DNA from: Lachnospiraceae bacterium
GTDB taxonomy: Bacteria; Bacillota; Clostridia; Lachnospirales; Lachnospiraceae
Length of the DNA: 61,493 bases
Direction: 5' to 3'
NCBI GenBank assembly: GCA_022790855.1
Contig: JAAVYA010000041.1
Span: 1-61,493, forward strand
Made by a program: the position numbers and the translations under genes. Below are positions 51,565 to 61,104 of the stretch, one piece after another. Under the pieces are notes generated by a model. The model was given only the letters and a program-made list of their open reading frames with translations, made no database searches and had not been told where the DNA came from. The first letter of the stretch is position 1. Each line of letters begins with the position of its first letter.

Positions 51565-53112
51565 TTACCCAATTTCATAAACGGCGTACTCCGCCATTCC
51601 TTCGCATGAGACCAGAAGACTTGGGATCTTCTCTTTCACGGTAAAAGTACCCGCCCGCATGCCGTTGTCAAAAAAGATTTCCAGAATCTTATCGTCCGCG
51701 ATCATAAGAATTTCCTCATGATTGCAGCCCACCTGGTATTTATCATCATCCACCATGAGTTTACCGGATTCCGGCGCATAAACAACCCGGCTTCCTCCTA
51801 TCTCCCAGATCAAATGATTCTGATAACCCTTCTGTACTTTCATCTCAAACACCAGAGCCTTCTTTGCGTCTTCCTGTGTATAGCGAAGGACGCCCTCCTC
51901 CTTTACAAAGCAATCCGCTGCCGGCTGCGCCTGTTCCATCAGCTCCCGAACCGGCGTCTGCTGCAGCAAAAATCCATCCTTGGTATGGATACAGGACAGC
52001 TCTACCGGAATTCCATAAGCCCCGGTAAAATTCCTTCCATCATTGGGAAGCCGCAGCCAGGGAATCATTACAATGCGCCCTTCTATCCCCGTATAAGTCT
52101 GAGCCGCATAGGGAATCGTGCTGACATACGCATGATGCCTCACTCCGTCCGTATGGAACCGATATCCATCAAATTCTCCCGTATAGTAAAATCCATCCGC
52201 CGTCCAGAAGAACCAGCAGCTCTCTCCTTGTGGAGAAGTCAGCCGGAAAAAGTCCGGGCATTCCCAAGCCTCCTCTAAGGTAAATCTGTCTGTCTCTTCC
52301 CAATGCTCCAAATCCTGGGACCGGAATATCCCATAATCATTGCCCTTTAAAAACAGGGCCATGACATATGCGCCTGTTTCTTCATGCCAATATACTTTGG
52401 GATCCCGGTTTTCCTCACACAGCATCGGCAGACAAGGCTCTTCTTTCTTTACCAGCGTCTTGCCGCCGTCCAGGCTGTAAGCAATCTTTTGGGTAAAACC
52501 TTCTCCCTGGCTCCAGGCGTTGGATCCCCCGGCCGCCGTATAGTAGAAAAGAATTGCATCCCGGGGAAGTCCCAGCAGCTTTCTATCATTTGTGATCGCA
52601 CAGCCGGAAAACATCGTTCCGCTTTCATCGGGAAACATGACAGAATCCTCCTGCGTCCAATGGAGCAGATCCCGGCTTACGGCATGGCCCCAGCTCATAT
52701 TATTCCAGACAGTGCTGAAGGGATTATACTGAAAATATAAATGATATACGCCATCTGCATAGATCAAGCCATTGGGATCATTGGTCCAGCCGGCATTGGC
52801 TGCAAAATGTATCACAGGCCCGTCCGTTTCCTCCAAAGCCCTCTTTTTTTCATTCCGGACGCCCTCTAAAAACGCCGCCGGAGCATCGGCCCGGATCAAG
52901 AGCCGTTTGCCCACAAATTCTTTTACCGGAAGCTCTGCATAAAAATCAGCCTCATACCCAACCTGTCTCTCCCGGCACACCGGAACCATGAATTCATAAA
53001 GCTTCTCATAGGCTCCTGCTTCATTTTGGAAGATTTCAACTTTCACTTCCTCCTGGCCCGTTCGGATTGGGAGATACAAATATTCCTCCCGAACCGCCAA
53101 CTGTCTCTCCAT
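51565..53112 (-). CDS. GH32 beta-fructosidase (sucrose/fructan hydrolase)
   Basis: The three catalytic blocks of GH32 are present: GWTNDPNG (nucleophile Asp112), NRDPKV (transition-state Asp237) and WECPDFF (acid/base Glu284). The C-terminal part is the usual beta-sandwich. There is no signal peptide, so it acts on imported sugar. The first 100 residues before the blade domain are longer than in typical sucrose-6-phosphate hydrolases. Since there is no PTS gene, free sucrose or a fructosyl oligosaccharide is the likely substrate. The ATG is preferred over a GTG three codons earlier because of GAGGTGA. Confidence 0.93.
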   Translation of the reverse strand: MERQLAVREEYLYLPIRTGQEEVKVEIFQNEAGAYEKLYEFMVPVCRERQVGYEADFYAELPVKEFVGKRLLIRADAPAAFLEGVRNEKKRALEETDGPVIHFAANAGWTNDPNGLIYADGVYHLYFQYNPFSTVWNNMSWGHAVSRDLLHWTQEDSVMFPDESGTMFSGCAITNDRKLLGLPRDAILFYYTAAGGSNAWSQGEGFTQKIAYSLDGGKTLVKKEEPCLPMLCEENRDPKVYWHEETGAYVMALFLKGNDYGIFRSQDLEHWEETDRFTLEEAWECPDFFRLTSPQGESCWFFWTADGFYYTGEFDGYRFHTDGVRHHAYVSTIPYAAQTYTGIEGRIVMIPWLRLPNDGRNFTGAYGIPVELSCIHTKDGFLLQQTPVRELMEQAQPAADCFVKEEGVLRYTQEDAKKALVFEMKVQKGYQNHLIWEIGGSRVVYAPESGKLMVDDDKYQVGCNHEEILMIADDKILEIFFDNGMRAGTFTVKEKIPSLLVSCEGMAEYAVYEIG

Positions 53113-53134
53113 ATCAATCACCTCACTTACTGAT

Positions 53135-54094
53135 TCAAAAAGAAAGTTCCTTCTGAATCTCTTCTTTCTTCGGCATTACCCGCAGCGCACCTTTTCTGGT
53201 GGTAATAATGGAAGCCGCCGCATTGGCAAACGCCAGCATCTCCTGGAGTTCTTCCTGGGAATACTCCTTCCACCCATGCTCTAAAATATAATGCAGTACA
53301 CAAGCGCAGAATGTATCTCCGGCTCCGGTTGTCTCAATGGTATTTTCCTTTATGACTCCCGGCTGCTCCACCCGGCAATTCTTTGTATATGCCCGGCTTC
53401 CCTCTTTTCCCATAGATAACAGGATCAGGGGAATGTCATACTGCTCCTGCAGATTCTTTATTCCGGCGTCATAATCCTCTTCCCCGGTAAACCACACAAT
53501 CTCATTGTCTGAAATCTTTAACACCTGGCAATGCTCCATCCCATAAGAAACCTGCCTTCTTGCTTCTTCCAGAGAATCCCACAAAGGCTCCCGCAGATTG
53601 GGATCAAAGGAAATCAACGCGCCTGCCTCTTCAGCCAAGCCAATGGCCGCACAGGTTGCTTCCCGGCAGGTCCCATGGGTCATGGACAAGGTTCCGAAAT
53701 GAAAAATCCGGCAGTCCTTTGTGAGTCCCTCCTCCAGATCTTCTACAGACAGCATCATATCAGCTCCGGGATTTCGGTAGAATGAAAACTCCCGGTCCCC
53801 GTCCGGCTGGGTGTGCACGAATGCCAGCGTCGTATGCACCATCGGATCCTTTTTTAATCCTACGGTATCAATTCCCACTTCCCGGATCGCCGCCTCTAAC
53901 TGAGCGCCGAACATATCGTCTCCTACTTTTCCTATAAATGCCGTCTTATGCCCCAGGTTGCCCAGCATGGAAAGCACGTTACAGGGTGCGCCGCCAGGAT
54001 TTGCCTCCAGAACGGGATTCCCCTGAGGGCTTTCCTGACATTCTGTAAAATCAATCAGCAATTCCCCTAACGCAACTACATCATATCCTTTCAT
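53135..54094 (-). CDS. PfkB-family fructokinase
   Basis: Carbohydrate kinase of 319 residues with the N-terminal ALGELLIDF and GGAPCNVL substrate motifs and the C-terminal TTGAGDTF motif, whose Asp260 is the catalytic base. It most likely phosphorylates fructose released by the adjacent GH32 or the amylosucrase-type enzyme. The start MKGYDVVAL follows GAGGAGG; an ATG nine codons earlier lacks a site. Confidence 0.92.
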   Translation of the reverse strand: MKGYDVVALGELLIDFTECQESPQGNPVLEANPGGAPCNVLSMLGNLGHKTAFIGKVGDDMFGAQLEAAIREVGIDTVGLKKDPMVHTTLAFVHTQPDGDREFSFYRNPGADMMLSVEDLEEGLTKDCRIFHFGTLSMTHGTCREATCAAIGLAEEAGALISFDPNLREPLWDSLEEARRQVSYGMEHCQVLKISDNEIVWFTGEEDYDAGIKNLQEQYDIPLILLSMGKEGSRAYTKNCRVEQPGVIKENTIETTGAGDTFCACVLHYILEHGWKEYSQEELQEMLAFANAAASIITTRKGALRVMPKKEEIQKELSF

Positions 54095-54164
54095 CCCTGT
54101 TTCCTCCTCGTTGATTACCAATCTATCTCATATCAATCGATTGTCACACTACAAGATATTTCAA

Positions 54165-56030
54165 TTATAAACTTTCAGACGCTATTTGTAAATTCCCTTT
54201 TTCCTTACTGGCCCAAAAGAACCCGTGGCCGGGAACAATGATATTGCACAGACGCATCTTTTTTCCTGTCATCAGATCCGTATACTCTCCTTCTTCTTCC
54301 ATCCAGGCCGTTCTGTCCTCGTCTGCGAAATTAAACAACGCAATAAAACGTTCCTCTTCATTCTCTCTTAAAATACTAAGTATCGCAGGATCTTTTACGT
54401 CATAGGTGTAGGTAGCTACCCCGCTGTCAAACACATTCCTGGACTTGCGGATTTCTTCCAGCTTATTAAGCCCTGTAAATATCCGCTCCTGGAGCGTACC
54501 TTTCACTTTGTTTTTTGCCGCCAGCTCCCACTGGAATTTGCCTCTGTGGATATAACGGGAATCTTCTCTTTTCTCCGGGTCATCCTTATAAGTATAATCG
54601 TTGACCTGGCCAATCTCATCCCCGCTGTAAAGCATAGGGATTCCGGACTGGGTCAGCATGTAAGCATGGAGCATCAGATCCAGACGGATGGCGTTGGAAA
54701 GCTTCTCGTCGTTTCTTTCATACAGTGCGCTCTCCACACCGCACATGGAGGCTGTGGTACCGCAGAACCGGGCGTCCTGGGTTACCGGATCGTCGTTATA
54801 CAATTCTCCCCGGCTCTCGCTGCTTTGATATCTTCCGCTGAAATACTGGTTCAGATAACGCTTGTGTTCCGCTTCCTTCATTCCCCATGCCTTTAAAGTC
54901 TCAAAATCCAGGCCCCAGCCAATATCGTCGTGGCACCTGAGATAATTCAAAAACAGATAATCCTTTGGAAGGTTATTTACAATGTCCATCTGTTTTTTCA
55001 GCAGCCGGACGTCCCGGGTGGCAAGGCTGTTCCATGTGGTGGCCATGGTGGTAACATTATAGAGCATATGGCATTCCGGTTTTTCTACCGTTCCAAAATA
55101 CGGCACTACCTTCTCCGGTTCCATTACTACTTCGCCCAAAAGCAGTACGCTTGGGCAGACAATTTCGCTGATGATGCGCATCATACGCACAATGGTATGT
55201 ACCTGAGGCAGATTCCGGCACTGGGTACCCAGTTCTTTCCAGATATAAGGAACGGCGTCGATCCTTATAATATCCATACCCTGATTGGCCAAATACAGGA
55301 AATTATACATCATTTCATTGAACACACGGGGATTTTTGTAGTTCAAATCCCATTGGTAGGGATAAAACGTTGTCATCACATAATTGCCCGTCTCTTCCAG
55401 GTACGTAAAGTTCCCCGGCGCCGAAGTGGGAAATACTTGGGGTACGGTTGCGTCGTACTGTCTTGGAATCTGGGGATTATCAAAGAAGAAATATCGGCTC
55501 ATATACTCCCCTTCCCCGGACCGGGCGCGTTTGGCCCACTCATGGTCTTCGGAAGTATGGTTCATCACAAAATCCATACATAGATTTATGTTCTTCTTAT
55601 GACAGGCTTTGGACAACTCCACCAGATCTTTCATTGTGCCAAGCTCCGGCTGCACCTTTCTGAAATCCGCCACTGCATATCCGCCGTCCGAACGGCCTTT
55701 GGGGGATTTCAAAAACGGCATCAGATGAATGCAATTTACATTACAGGATTTCAGGTAATCCAGCTTCCCTTTGACGCCCTTTAAATTTCCGGCGAAATTA
55801 TCAATGTAGAGCATCATGCCCAGCATATCGTTTTTTCGAAACCATCCCGGATCCTGTTCTCTTTTCTGATCCAGGCTTCTGAACTCCAGCGCCCGCTCCA
55901 TGGCGAACCGATACATCTCGTCACAAAGCTCCGCAAACATATCGCTGTTGTTATACAGCTCCATATAAAGCCAGCGAAGCTCATCGTGGCGGGCACTTAA
56001 ACGTTTCTGGAAAATTTCTTCTGTTTTCAT
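54165..56030 (-). CDS. Amylosucrase-type GH13 enzyme (GH13_4)
   Basis: A 621-residue enzyme with the amylosucrase layout: N-terminal helical domain (about 1-90), (beta/alpha)8 barrel and C-terminal beta domain. Catalytic residues are Asp258 in DIIRIDAVPYIW, Glu300 in LLLGEVV and the transition-state Asp368 in RCHDDIGW. Amylosucrase-like enzymes split sucrose and either transfer the glucosyl unit to glucan or hydrolyse it; some relatives are sucrose hydrolases. Next to fructokinase and GH32, so sucrose is the most likely substrate. Cytosolic; no signal peptide. Confidence 0.85.
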   Translation of the reverse strand: MKTEEIFQKRLSARHDELRWLYMELYNNSDMFAELCDEMYRFAMERALEFRSLDQKREQDPGWFRKNDMLGMMLYIDNFAGNLKGVKGKLDYLKSCNVNCIHLMPFLKSPKGRSDGGYAVADFRKVQPELGTMKDLVELSKACHKKNINLCMDFVMNHTSEDHEWAKRARSGEGEYMSRYFFFDNPQIPRQYDATVPQVFPTSAPGNFTYLEETGNYVMTTFYPYQWDLNYKNPRVFNEMMYNFLYLANQGMDIIRIDAVPYIWKELGTQCRNLPQVHTIVRMMRIISEIVCPSVLLLGEVVMEPEKVVPYFGTVEKPECHMLYNVTTMATTWNSLATRDVRLLKKQMDIVNNLPKDYLFLNYLRCHDDIGWGLDFETLKAWGMKEAEHKRYLNQYFSGRYQSSESRGELYNDDPVTQDARFCGTTASMCGVESALYERNDEKLSNAIRLDLMLHAYMLTQSGIPMLYSGDEIGQVNDYTYKDDPEKREDSRYIHRGKFQWELAAKNKVKGTLQERIFTGLNKLEEIRKSRNVFDSGVATYTYDVKDPAILSILRENEEERFIALFNFADEDRTAWMEEEGEYTDLMTGKKMRLCNIIVPGHGFFWASKEKGNLQIASESL

Positions 56031-56047
56031 GACTCTAACTCCTTTCC

Positions 56048-58231
56048 CTACGATACTTTCACAAAATGCATTTGATAGGACTGGTACTCCCCGAGTTCCA
56101 CAGGAAGCAAAATCCCTGTTTCCATCAACGCATCCGACGCATATATTTGTTTACTCTCCTGATCCTGATACATGCACCCCTGGGGCAGTCCCTTCAGGCG
56201 AATATAATTGACTGTCATATTTCCATGTATTTCCAGCATAACGGCAGAAACCAATACTTGAGAGGCATCCTCCGAAAGGAACTCCCATGCCCCTACCTCC
56301 CTTACAAAGGGGTCCGTCAAGCGGAAATACAGACCGTTTTGAATCAAATCCCCGTATTTATGATAGGTTTTAATCTGCTCTGCCATCTCCTGCTTCTCTT
56401 CTTCCGAAAGCTTTCTGGGATCCATCTCGTACCCAAACGTCCCTGCCATGGCAACAATCCCTCTCGTCTTAAAAGGCGTCACACGTCCGGTTTGGTGATT
56501 GGGAACCGCCGATACATGGGAACCAACGGCAGAGATCGGATACCCGAAGGAGGTTCCATACTGGATTTTCACCCGGTCTATGGCATCGCTGTTATCACTG
56601 CACCAGATCTGGGGGGAATAGTAAAGCATTCCCGCATCAAACCGGCCGCCGCCGCCGCTGCAGCCTTCCAGCAGCAGATTCGGATACCGCTGCACAAGCC
56701 GCTCCAGAAGATCATACAGACCCAATACATAATCATGCATGACCCTGCCCTGATCCTTGGTGGCTCTGGAAAAACAATCGGACAGACTGCGGTTCATATC
56801 CCATTTTATATATTCGATATTGCCTTGATCCAGAACCTTGCATATCTCCTGAAACATATAGTCTACCACATCTTTTCTGGAAAAATCCAGCACAAGCTGG
56901 TATCTGGCCCGCACCGGTTTGCGGCCCGGAACAGCCAGCACCCAGTCCGGATGGAGACGATACAATTCACTGTCTTCATTGATTCCCTCCGGTTCAAACC
57001 AGATACCGAACTTCATTCCAAGTCCGTTGATACGGCCGATCAAGTGGCCCAGTGTCTCTCCCAGCTTTTCTTCATTTACCTGCCAGTCTCCCAGGCCGCT
57101 AAAATCATCGTCCCGCTTACCGAACCATCCATCGTCCAATACCAGCATCTCAATGCCTAATTTGCTGGCTTCCTTTGCAAACTGGTAGATTTCCTCCCCG
57201 GTAAAATCAAAATAAGCCGCTTCCCAACTGTTTAAGAGGACAGGCCGTACGCCGTCCCTGTATTTGCCCCTGCATACATGAGTCCTGAAACAGCGGTGCA
57301 GATTTTGGGAGAGCCTGGAAAGTCCCTGGCCGCTGTAAGTCAGCACAGCCTCCGGCGCATAGAATACTTCCCCTTCCTCCAAAGGATAGGAAAACAATTC
57401 ATCGGAAAGGCCCAGCTGCACCCGAACCTGCTGGAACTGGTCTTTCTCTGCTTCTCCTTTGAAATTTCCACTGTAGACAAAAGACATGGCCCAGCAGCTT
57501 CCTGTATCCTCCCCAGCCTCCCGGTCAGCTACGATCATCATAGGGTTGTACTGGTGGCTGGAAGTGCCTCTGCGGCTTCCGATTACCTGGGCGCCGTGGG
57601 CAATGGGGGTACGCTGCAGAGAACGTTCCATGGCATGGCGGCCGTAAAACGTAATCAGATCATAATCTCCCCAAACCCAATCCAGGCAGGCAGACTGTAT
57701 TTTTTCCAGATAGATTTTTCCTTCTCCCCTATTGGTAACACGAAGGCTTCTTGTAATAATATCAAGCTCCGGCAAGATACCGTAGTAAAGCGTCACCCTT
57801 ACCTTAGTAACCGGATCCTCAAGATCAACCTCTAAGGTCTCGGCCTCCTCTTCATCGGCATATACCGCCGGAAGCCCCGGCAGACTATATTTCCCCGCAA
57901 TAATGCGATGCGTCTGATATCTCAAATCGCATCCATAAGAACCATCCCTATTTTTTACGATGACCGCCGGAGAACGGTAATCTCCAGTTCCGCTGCTGGG
58001 AAGTTCTTGCGGCAGAACATCCAGGGAATAGGTGCGATCCTTCCCTGCCTCATAAGGATTTCCGGAAAAACCCCGGTCGGCATAATGGAGCAGATAGTCC
58101 ATACAACCTTCGGTTCTGCGCCCATAATAAAGATGCAGCAGAAAGCCATACTGATCCACTTTCATCTGGTAAGTGGAAGCCTTTGTGTGAAGTGTAAAAA
58201 CCTTCTCATTTTCCGTAAATATTATGCTCAT
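56048..58231 (-). CDS. GH36 alpha-galactosidase
   Basis: The 727-residue protein has the N-terminal beta-supersandwich (about 1-320), a TIM barrel with YIKWDMNRS (nucleophile Asp478) and WCSDNSDAID (acid/base Asp546), and a C-terminal beta domain. The length and motifs fit the AgaA/Aga type that releases galactose from raffinose, stachyose and melibiose in the cytosol. It is the first gene of the minus-strand glycosidase series and starts behind AAAGGAGA (MSIIFTEN). An ATG six codons earlier is also open. Confidence 0.95.
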   Translation of the reverse strand: MSIIFTENEKVFTLHTKASTYQMKVDQYGFLLHLYYGRRTEGCMDYLLHYADRGFSGNPYEAGKDRTYSLDVLPQELPSSGTGDYRSPAVIVKNRDGSYGCDLRYQTHRIIAGKYSLPGLPAVYADEEEAETLEVDLEDPVTKVRVTLYYGILPELDIITRSLRVTNRGEGKIYLEKIQSACLDWVWGDYDLITFYGRHAMERSLQRTPIAHGAQVIGSRRGTSSHQYNPMMIVADREAGEDTGSCWAMSFVYSGNFKGEAEKDQFQQVRVQLGLSDELFSYPLEEGEVFYAPEAVLTYSGQGLSRLSQNLHRCFRTHVCRGKYRDGVRPVLLNSWEAAYFDFTGEEIYQFAKEASKLGIEMLVLDDGWFGKRDDDFSGLGDWQVNEEKLGETLGHLIGRINGLGMKFGIWFEPEGINEDSELYRLHPDWVLAVPGRKPVRARYQLVLDFSRKDVVDYMFQEICKVLDQGNIEYIKWDMNRSLSDCFSRATKDQGRVMHDYVLGLYDLLERLVQRYPNLLLEGCSGGGGRFDAGMLYYSPQIWCSDNSDAIDRVKIQYGTSFGYPISAVGSHVSAVPNHQTGRVTPFKTRGIVAMAGTFGYEMDPRKLSEEEKQEMAEQIKTYHKYGDLIQNGLYFRLTDPFVREVGAWEFLSEDASQVLVSAVMLEIHGNMTVNYIRLKGLPQGCMYQDQESKQIYASDALMETGILLPVELGEYQSYQMHFVKVS

Positions 58232-58339
58232 AACCGGTCTCCTTTTCATGTAAACATATATGTCATTCGATTTACATATAATCTTAACTGAATTTTATCA
58301 TAAAGCGTTCTCATTTGGTAGATGGAACATATGTTTTGA

Positions 58340-58368
58340 ATGACAATTACAGCATGAAATGTTAAGAT
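58340..58368 (+). promoter_or_regulatory. Promoter of the ParB-like/BMP gene
   Basis: ATGACA and TAAGAT with a 17-base spacer, about 40 bases upstream of the GTG start. The GH36 gene is divergent; its own promoter within 58232-58339 is not clear. Confidence 0.55.
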
Positions 58369-58412
58369 AGAGAAATACTAAAAATGAAAAGAACAACAGG
58401 GAGGTTAAAGCC

Positions 58413-60347
58413 GTGGCATCAATTGACTACTCCGCCGCATTAAAGCTGGGCCGGCGCAGTTACCGGACCGCCCTTACCAAAGGGACTTATCCGTACCTTC
58501 CGGTACTGGATGATATTTTATCATATACTGAAATCGTACAGACCGTAAACCTGGGGCTTATGGACATTCCCCTTTCCCGTATCGTTGGAACTAAGACCGC
58601 CGGGCGCACCAATGCATTTGCCAATAATTTTATGCCCCTCCTTCCGGAGGAGTCGGAATTCAGTATCAAGTGGTCTTCCCTTTTCAACCATCAGATTGAA
58701 GAGGGCATTCAAGATCCGATTATCGCTTACGAGTTTATGAACCGGTTCTACGTAATGGAAGGCAATAAACGGGTCAGCGTGATGAAGTACCTGGATACCT
58801 ACAGCATCTCAGGGACTGTGACCCGGCTGGTTCCAAAACGGACAGACGATAAAGAGAACCGGCTGTATTATGAATTCCTGGACTTTTTTCAAGTTTCAAA
58901 CCATTGTGATATCTGGTTTACCAAAGAAGGCAGCTACAAAAAGCTTTTACTCATTATGGGCAAAAAAGAAGGCGAACCCTGGAGTGAGGAAGAGCAGGAA
59001 CGATTCCGCTCCGTGTACCTCCGGTTTTCGGAAGCTTTCCAAAGCTCCCACAGTGAAAAACTTTCCTTAACCGTATCCGATGCTTTTCTGGCCTATGTGG
59101 AAATCTATGGATATGACCAGGCCAAAAGCGAGACGACCCAGGAGATTTTCCATGCGCTGCAAAAAATCTGGATGGAGATTCTGTTGGCGGACCGGGGCAA
59201 GCAGGTGGAGCTGGTACAGGCGCCCAAAGAAGCGAAGACCACCCTGTTGAACCGCCTGATCCCCGCCGGGACTACCCCGCCAGAGACCTTCAAAATCGCA
59301 TTCATTTACACCAAAACAAAGGATACCTCCAGTTGGACCTATACCCACGAACTGGGGCGGATGTATTTGGAGGAAGTATTTCAGGGCAAGGTCAAAACCA
59401 TGTTTTTTGACCAGGCTAATACGGACGCCTTAGTGGAAGACGCTATAGAGCGGGCCATTTCGGCCGGAGCAAACTTGATATTCACCACAGCCATTCAGAT
59501 GGTGAATCAAAGCGTCCGTTCTGCCATCAAGCATCCCAAAGTAAAAATTTATAACTGTTCCGTCAATATGTCCTACACCTCCATTTGTACTTACTATGCA
59601 CGGATGTATGAATCCAAATTCCTGATCGGGGCTATTGCAGCCGCCCTGTCCAGGAGCAACCGGCTGGGCTATGTAGCCGACTATCCTATCTACGGAACGT
59701 TTTCCAACATCAATGCATTTGCTCTGGGGGCACAGATGATCAATCCTTACGCAAAAGTGTATTTGGAGTGGTCCAGAACCAAGCATTCCAACGCCCGGCA
59801 AAAGCTGCAGCAGGAAGGCATCGTTTTTATTTCCGACAGCGACATGATCACGCCTCAAAATCCTTCTCGGGAATATGGCCTTTATGAAAAAAAGGAAAAC
59901 GGAACTCTCGAAAACCTGGCTACCCCGCTTTGGCATTGGGGCAAATTTTACGAACGGATCGTCCGCAGCCTTGCCAGCGGTATCAATGAAGCCAACGCCC
60001 AAAAGGGTAAAAAAGCCGTCAACTATTGGTGGGGGTTATCTGCCGACGTTATCGACATCATCTGCGCCCCGGAAATTCCCAGAGGCGTCCACCAGCTTAT
60101 TGTGTTTCTGAAAAAATCCATCCGGGCTGGAAGCTTCCATCCCTTCGATGGAGAAATCCACTCCCAAAACGGCATATTAAGAAGCCGGGAAGGAGAACGG
60201 ATGGAGGCAAATGAAATCATTACCATGGACTGGCTGGCCGAAAATGTGGTCGGACATATCCCGGAATTTGAAGAACTGACGGAGGAAGCCCAGGGACTGG
60301 TACAGCTTCAGGGCATAAAAATAGATGAAAACATCACAGACAAATGA
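58413..60347 (+). CDS. Cytosolic ParB-like plus BMP-type binding protein
   Basis: The GTG start behind GGGAGGT gives 644 residues and no signal peptide. Residues about 48-140 resemble a ParB/sulfiredoxin-type domain (IPLSRIVGTKTAGRTNAFA, EEGIQDPIIAYEF, YVMEGNKRVSVMKYL). Residues about 290-590 form a Bmp/PnrA-type binding fold (FKIAFIYTKTKDTSSWTYTHELG, GANLIFTTAIQMVNQSVRSAIKHP, GRLGYVADY-like RLGYVADYPIYG). PnrA proteins bind nucleosides as lipoproteins, but this one lacks a lipobox, so it is probably a cytosolic ligand sensor. The next gene overlaps by 23 bases. Confidence 0.75.
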   Translation: MASIDYSAALKLGRRSYRTALTKGTYPYLPVLDDILSYTEIVQTVNLGLMDIPLSRIVGTKTAGRTNAFANNFMPLLPEESEFSIKWSSLFNHQIEEGIQDPIIAYEFMNRFYVMEGNKRVSVMKYLDTYSISGTVTRLVPKRTDDKENRLYYEFLDFFQVSNHCDIWFTKEGSYKKLLLIMGKKEGEPWSEEEQERFRSVYLRFSEAFQSSHSEKLSLTVSDAFLAYVEIYGYDQAKSETTQEIFHALQKIWMEILLADRGKQVELVQAPKEAKTTLLNRLIPAGTTPPETFKIAFIYTKTKDTSSWTYTHELGRMYLEEVFQGKVKTMFFDQANTDALVEDAIERAISAGANLIFTTAIQMVNQSVRSAIKHPKVKIYNCSVNMSYTSICTYYARMYESKFLIGAIAAALSRSNRLGYVADYPIYGTFSNINAFALGAQMINPYAKVYLEWSRTKHSNARQKLQQEGIVFISDSDMITPQNPSREYGLYEKKENGTLENLATPLWHWGKFYERIVRSLASGINEANAQKGKKAVNYWWGLSADVIDIICAPEIPRGVHQLIVFLKKSIRAGSFHPFDGEIHSQNGILRSREGERMEANEIITMDWLAENVVGHIPEFEELTEEAQGLVQLQGIKIDENITDK

Positions 60348-60963
60348 CCATTTAAAAATCATGGTACTGACGGACCATGAATCAAAATTATTATATGACT
60401 ATTACGATCCGGAACGGATGAAGGATATTGACCTGATCATCTCCTGCGGAGATCTGGCCCCGGAGTATTTAAGCTTTTTCGCCACTCTTTGCCATGCCCC
60501 CGTCTTATATGTCCGGGGAAACCATGACAATAAGTACGAAAAGCGGCCCCCGGAAGGCTGCATTTGCATTGAGGACAGCATTTTCAATTTCCAAGGCATC
60601 CGTATCCTGGGGCTGGGAGGTTCCATGCGCTACATCCCTCACGCCCCCAACCAATATACAGAGCGTGAAATGAAACGCCGGGTGAGAAAGCTGCGCTTCA
60701 AGCTCCTTCGTCACAAAGGCTTTGATATCCTGGTGGCCCATGCCCCCGCCTATCAGGTCAACGATATGGAAGACCTTCCTCACAGAGGCTTCCGTATCTT
60801 CTGCACCTTAATGGAGAAGTACAAGCCTAAATTCTTCCTTCACGGTCACGTCCATGCCAATTATGGCAGGAACTTCAAACGCAGGGATACTTTTTTGGAG
60901 ACCACTGTCATCAATGCCTATGATTTTTATGTGGTGGAATATCCTAGGCCCCGAACAAAATAG
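60325..60963 (+). CDS. Calcineurin-like metallophosphoesterase
   Basis: Conserved blocks of the family are SCGDLAP (Gly42-Asp43), VRGNHDNK (GNHD at 65-68), VAHAPAYQ and LHGHVHANYG. The first block, normally DxH, reads LTDHES, so Asp17 is present but the His is out of place. The length of 212 residues fits small bacterial phosphodiesterases of the YfcE/MJ0936 type. It overlaps the BMP-type gene, so the two are coupled; the substrate might be the ligand the first protein senses. An internal ATG at 60361 is possible. Confidence 0.85.
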   Translation: MKTSQTNDHLKIMVLTDHESKLLYDYYDPERMKDIDLIISCGDLAPEYLSFFATLCHAPVLYVRGNHDNKYEKRPPEGCICIEDSIFNFQGIRILGLGGSMRYIPHAPNQYTEREMKRRVRKLRFKLLRHKGFDILVAHAPAYQVNDMEDLPHRGFRIFCTLMEKYKPKFFLHGHVHANYGRNFKRRDTFLETTVINAYDFYVVEYPRPRTK

Positions 60964-61043
60964 GAATCCGATTGCCGACCCTTTTAGCACATGGAACGGA
61001 AGGACATGAAACCGTACCATGTCCGGTTCCGTCCAAATCAAAA

Positions 61044-61097
61044 ACCCCGCTGCAGGCAACAGGGTATCAAGCTTGCAGCTCTGCAAAGCAGCGGGGT
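61044..61097. terminator. Bidirectional terminator between convergent genes
   Basis: A 10-bp stem (61044-61053 with 61088-61097) closes a 34-base structured loop. On the minus strand it is followed directly by TTTTT, a strong terminator for the ABC-2 permease; on the plus strand a weaker T tract follows. Confidence 0.8.
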
Positions 61098-61104
61098 AAT
61101 TGCA

